Origin: Burkholderiales bacterium
GTDB lineage: Bacteria > Pseudomonadota > Gammaproteobacteria > Burkholderiales > Burkholderiaceae_E
Assembly (NCBI GenBank): GCA_026399875.1
Contig: JAPLQF010000046.1
Span: 1-36,328 of the forward strand
DNA: 36,328 nt
Reading direction: 5' to 3'
Part shown: piece by piece, positions 33,507-36,328 of the stretch
Layout of the letters: each line of letters begins with the position of its first letter
Numbering within the stretch: the stretch's first letter is position 1
Made by a program: the position numbers and the translations under genes
Notes under the pieces: model-generated
Told to the model about the DNA's origin: nothing
The model's database searches: none
Seen by the model: only the letters and a program-made list of their open reading frames with translations

Positions 33507-34516
33507 TGACCAGAACCGAACCGGCGCGCTTTCGCACTCGTATCACCGAACTCTTCGGCATCGAACACCCGATCTTGCTGGGCGGGCTGCACCACCTAGG
33601 CGAATCGGGGATCGTCTCGGCAGTCGTCAATGCCGGCGGCATGGGCTTCGTTACGTCGCGCTCTTTCGCCACACCGCAGGCCTTCCGAACCGATCTTCAG
33701 CGCTGCCGCGATTTGACCGCAGGCAAGCCCTTTGGCGTGAACCTGACCATCTCGCGCCGGCCGGGCTTCAACCGCGATTTGTCGGCCTGGATCGAAGTCG
33801 CGCTGGACGAAGGCGTGCGCCTGTTCGAGAGCGCGGGCTCCGCGCCCGACGAAATCGTCGAGCCCATCCACCGCGGCGGCGGGGTCCTGCTGCACAAGTG
33901 CCCCAGCGTGCGCCACGCGGTCACCGCGCAGCGCCTGGGCGTGGATGCGATCGGCCTGGTCGGCATGGAGGAAGGCGGCCACCCGGGCGCCAACCAGCTG
34001 CCCTCGTTCGTCAACGCCGCCTACGCCTTGTCTCGGGTGACGGTGCCGCTGGTGGTGGGCGGCGGCATCGGCCACGGTCGGCAGATCGCCGCGGCGCTAG
34101 CAATGGGCGCCGACGCGGTAGTGATGGGCAGCCGCTTCATGGTGGCCAGCGAGATCATTGCCCACGAGGCGCTCAAGCGGCGCATCGTCGAGCTCGACGA
34201 GCACGGCTCGATGGCGATCCTGGGGACCATCGGCGATACCTGGCGGGTGATGGTCAACGAGACGGCGCGCGAAGTGCAGCGCCTGGAGGCGGCCGGTGCA
34301 CGCAGTCATCGCGAGTTCGGCGACCTGATCCTGTCGACGCGCACCATCGAACGGGTGTACGAAGCCGGGCAGGTGGAAGAGGGCATCGTATCGCTGGGAC
34401 CGGCGGCCGGCTTCGCTGATGCGATCGTACCGGCAGCGGACATCATGGCGCAGCTAATGCGTGAAGCGGCGGCGGCGGCCCGCGGGTTCCGGCAGATGTG
34501 CGAGTTCGAGGACTGA
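33506..34516 (+). CDS. Nitronate-monooxygenase-like FMN protein, copy 2
   Basis: A 336-residue member of the same superfamily but clearly different from copy 1. It shows GIEHPILLGGLHHLGESGIV, LVGMEEGGHPGANQLPSFVN, LVVGGGIGHGRQIAAALAMG and ADAVVMGSRFMVASE. The EGGHPG motif keeps the His that acts as base in this family. It is the last gene of the rightward operon, and its stop codon lies six bases before the nuclease homology begins. FabK-type enoyl reductase or NMO activity cannot be told apart by eye. Confidence 0.83.
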   Translation: MTRTEPARFRTRITELFGIEHPILLGGLHHLGESGIVSAVVNAGGMGFVTSRSFATPQAFRTDLQRCRDLTAGKPFGVNLTISRRPGFNRDLSAWIEVALDEGVRLFESAGSAPDEIVEPIHRGGGVLLHKCPSVRHAVTAQRLGVDAIGLVGMEEGGHPGANQLPSFVNAAYALSRVTVPLVVGGGIGHGRQIAAALAMGADAVVMGSRFMVASEIIAHEALKRRIVELDEHGSMAILGTIGDTWRVMVNETAREVQRLEAAGARSHREFGDLILSTRTIERVYEAGQVEEGIVSLGPAAGFADAIVPAADIMAQLMREAAAAARGFRQMCEFED

Positions 34517-34518
34517 CT

Positions 34519-35034
34519 TTGTGCCTTTCCCGTCGATCGATAAAAACTTCAATTTTTCTCTTCGCGTTTGCCACAGCAGTTCACGCGCAACCGGCCCTCG
34601 AGCAGCTCACCGGTAAGGTCGTTGGCGTGTCCGATGGCGATACGCTTACCGTGCTTGTGCAACGAGATCAATCCCTCCAGCAGATCAAGGTCCGGGTTTC
34701 AGGGATTGACGCTCCCGAGAAAGCCCAGGCATTCGGCGACCGCTCAAAGCAGGGCTTGTCCGATTGCGCCTTTGCAAAGCAGGTCCAGGTTGAGGTGATC
34801 AAGCTCGATCGTTACGGCAGGTCAGTTGCCAAGGTGATCTCGCAGGGCACTGACTGCGGACTGCGCCAAATCGAATCGGGGCTCGCCTGGCATTACAAGG
34901 CCTATGCCCGAGAACAATCCCCTGCAGACCGCCAGTCTTATGCCGCAGCCGAAGATGCTGCGCACGAGCGCAAGCTCGGTCTTTGGTCCGATCCGACAGC
35001 GATACCGCCCTGGGATTTCAGGCGCCCGAAGTAG
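34519..35034 (+). CDS. Secreted staphylococcal-type nuclease (SNase/thermonuclease)
   Basis: A 171-residue nuclease with an N-terminal signal peptide (MCLSRRSIKTSIFLFAFATA, cleavage probably after VHA). SNase motifs follow: VVGVSDGDTLTV with the metal-binding Asp residues, KVRVSGIDAPE with catalytic Arg and Glu, and LDRYGRSVAKV with the second Arg. The domain looks complete. The start is uncertain: a TTG at 34519 has GAGG eight bases upstream, and the GTG at 34498 is in frame but overlaps the previous gene. Homology with 18749-18823 begins at 34523, so the natural start codon was probably lost at the island junction. Confidence 0.88.
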   Translation: MCLSRRSIKTSIFLFAFATAVHAQPALEQLTGKVVGVSDGDTLTVLVQRDQSLQQIKVRVSGIDAPEKAQAFGDRSKQGLSDCAFAKQVQVEVIKLDRYGRSVAKVISQGTDCGLRQIESGLAWHYKAYAREQSPADRQSYAAAEDAAHERKLGLWSDPTAIPPWDFRRPK

Positions 35035-35305
35035 GGGTAGCCATTGGTGAAAAAAGTGACTGAAGGCGTTCGGCAAGCAGCTAGTTTTTTTACTCGCGAA
35101 ATCCCGACGCCTTGATCACCGGCTCCCACTTTGCGCGGTGCTCTTGCTCGGACTGATGGCGCCAAAATTGCTGCCATCCTCGAGTCTTGAAGTTTCAGGT
35201 TTCCGCGGTGTTTAGTGGCAACATGGAGCCTCGTCAAGTCGCAGCGGTTGGGGTTTGAGGAATTTCAAACTCGCGGCTGAACAATTCAAAATCACGCCTG
35301 AGTGT
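35035..35305. other. Intergenic stretch after the nuclease gene
   Basis: About 270 bases without a supported gene. A run of seven T's lies near 35084-35092 with no clear stem before it. I see nothing else definite. Confidence 0.3.
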
Positions 35306-35905
35306 TTACTCAGCTGTACGCTCGCGCCAGCCAGCGGTCGGGCGCATCTGTTGCCAAACATCGCTAAAGAATGCCTCATCGCCTGGCGCAAGTTCGATCT
35401 TCGAGACTGAGCGGGGGCTCATAAGGCCGACATAGGGGTGCCAACATTCGCCAGGCTTTTGGCGGATGATCTTAGTCTCGCCGCAGGAAACCCTTCCATC
35501 AGTGGCTGCAACGATTGGCAGGGTAGCCAACACGACGTGTTCCCCATCCTCAGCAGTGATCTCGAGCTCGAAGCTTTCGTCTTCCAAGACCATTAATCCG
35601 GTCAATGCGTAGGCAGCCACTTTTTCTTGCTCGCACAGCCAACTGATAAAGGCGCGCCGTTGAACATGTTCTACTCGCGTCCATTCTATTTCACCCAAGA
35701 TCACGATGAACTGAATGTCGTCCTGATTGATGCCAGTAAAAACCCTCGGCGCATTTCCGCGATTTTCTATTAACTCTCGAAAAAAGCCCTCCAACTCTGC
35801 GACTAGGATCTCCGCATATTTTGAAGGACGTTGGTGACTCTGTGTCTCAGTCAGCATGGTAGGGGATTCCCAAATTAAGTCACGAATCTCGTCGTTGCGG
35901 TTCAA
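35306..35905 (-). CDS. Hypothetical protein, unrecognised
   Basis: A 199-residue acidic protein that I do not recognise. It is predicted to be soluble, with no signal peptide or transmembrane segment. Notable segments are FVILGEIEWTRVEHVQRRAF (read from FIVILGEIEW on), ISWLCEQEKVAAYALTGLMV and CGETKIIRQKPGECWHPYVG. The central part alternates strands, as in small alpha/beta proteins. The start may be the TTG at 35905 or the ATG at 35857 (MLTETQSHQ); neither has a strong ribosome site. It stands alone between the nuclease gene and the right IS3 element. Confidence 0.55.
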   Translation of the reverse strand: MNRNDEIRDLIWESPTMLTETQSHQRPSKYAEILVAELEGFFRELIENRGNAPRVFTGINQDDIQFIVILGEIEWTRVEHVQRRAFISWLCEQEKVAAYALTGLMVLEDESFELEITAEDGEHVVLATLPIVAATDGRVSCGETKIIRQKPGECWHPYVGLMSPRSVSKIELAPGDEAFFSDVWQQMRPTAGWRERTAE

Positions 35906-36226
35906 CAGCTGAACCGATAGATCGCCAAATCGCGACTTTGTTCAACATCGTCATCGAATCACGTCGCCGAGACCCAGATGCGAATCGACGCCAGTCGATT
36001 CTTCCCTGGATCAAGCGATCAGAAAGTCGTTTTTGTTTCGGCCAGCCAACCAAGTGGGGCTGCGACCCCGCCCAGTCCACGTTGCGCCGCTTACCGGGTC
36101 ACGGTACTTCGGGGCTACTTTGCTGCCGTTTCGTATTCTTGAGCCTGACGCCAGCTTCGAGGTGCCCGCTGAACCGAAGACATCAGATGAGGTTCCCCAC
36201 GTTTATCGGATACCGACGCAGCGCGG
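35906..36226. other. Gene-free stretch before the right IS3 element
   Basis: Short open frames occur on both strands, but none looks like a protein. One perfect palindrome is present: GAATCGAC (35982-35989) and GTCGATTC (35994-36001) around GCCA. A TGAACCG at 36170-36176 could be the outer end of the right IS3 element, because it starts with the same seven bases as the left IS3 end and lies 50 bases beyond the orfB stop. The next bases do not match well, so this is weak. Confidence 0.35.
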
Positions 36227-36328
36227 TTAAGCCGCCATTTTTCCCTGCTGTTTGAGAACCCAGGCCTCGAATGCTGATGCTGGGGTCTTGCCGAGCAAGG
36301 CGGAGTGGCGACGACTCCGGTTGTAGAA
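36227..36328 (-). CDS. IS3-family transposase OrfB, C-terminal part (runs off the window)
   Basis: The minus-strand frame from the window end reads FYNRSRRHSALLGKTPASAF, EAWVLKQQGKMAA and stops at 36227-36229. F-Y-N-x-x-R-x-H-S-A-L-G is the hallmark end of the IS3-family DDE transposase. The catalytic part lies outside the window. Whether it belongs to the same IS type as the orfA fragment at 1-91 cannot be decided. Confidence 0.85.
   Translation of the reverse strand, partial: FYNRSRRHSALLGKTPASAFEAWVLKQQGKMAA

Noticed and set aside
19652..34516. Many long open frames opposite the island genes, for example 25103-26140 on the minus strand
   Set aside because: High G+C with G/C-ending codons makes antisense frames long. 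None shows domain motifs, and the genes on the other strand are clear.
18838..35253. CCCCAACCGCTGCG at 18838-18851 and its complement at 35240-35253, one near each side of the island
   Set aside because: A 14-base inverted match is expected several times by chance in 36 kb, and the right copy is about 700 bases past the island edge.
35938..36255. A 105-residue plus-strand frame near the right end
   Set aside because: It has no recognisable motif, is rich in Arg and Pro like noncoding readings, and overlaps the IS3 orfB end on the opposite strand.

Overview
This window looks like a section of a plasmid or other secondary replicon from a proteobacterium, probably a betaproteobacterium of the Burkholderiales. 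That placement is an inference from a Rep_3-type initiator with iterons, a type Ia ParA/ParB pair, an integrase with a long N-terminal region, several CaiB-type genes and the IS types. I ran no database search. Both ends run into partial IS3-family transposase genes, which is also where assemblies of repeat-rich replicons usually break. I saw no mobilisation or conjugation genes.

Layout, left to right. Bases 1-462 hold the start of an IS3-family orfA and its terminal repeat, abutting the 3' end of an IS5-family element. Bases 618-5022 are the replication and partition backbone: a minus-strand initiator gene, an iteron array with a perfect DnaA box, parA-parB, and a centromere-like array of 19-bp palindromes. 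Bases 5062-7077 carry a minus-strand tyrosine recombinase broken by one frameshift, with a perfect 18-6-18 inverted repeat just upstream. Bases 7300-16947 are a complete type I-E CRISPR-Cas locus: 13-repeat array, cas3, cse1, cse2, cas7e, cas5e, cas6e, cas1e, cas2e, then a 4-repeat array with a variant repeat. Bases 16948-18552 hold a truncated metallopeptidase-like gene, a RelBE-type toxin-antitoxin pair and a YegP-like gene.

Bases 18859-34516 are a catabolic island with visibly higher G+C than its surroundings (not computed). Fifteen genes diverge from one 161-bp region. Leftwards: two CaiB-type CoA-transferases, an acyl-CoA synthetase, an SDR dehydrogenase and a crotonase. Rightwards: a DUF35 protein, a thiolase-like protein, a five-gene peptide/opine-type ABC importer, a TetR regulator and two nitronate-monooxygenase-like flavoproteins. 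Together they suggest uptake, CoA activation and beta-oxidation-like breakdown of an unidentified organic acid. The set resembles the bbs (benzylsuccinate) module but lacks an acyl-CoA dehydrogenase. Three enzymes have substitutions at expected catalytic positions: thiolase Cys to Ser, one CaiB Asp to Ser, one flavoprotein His to Gln.

The island is bracketed by two diverged copies (48 of 59 bases identical) of the signal-peptide-coding start of a staphylococcal-type nuclease gene. The left copy has a start codon and ribosome site but no body. The right copy has the whole body but its original start seems lost. The window ends with one unrecognised gene, a short unexplained stretch and the 3' end of an IS3-family orfB.
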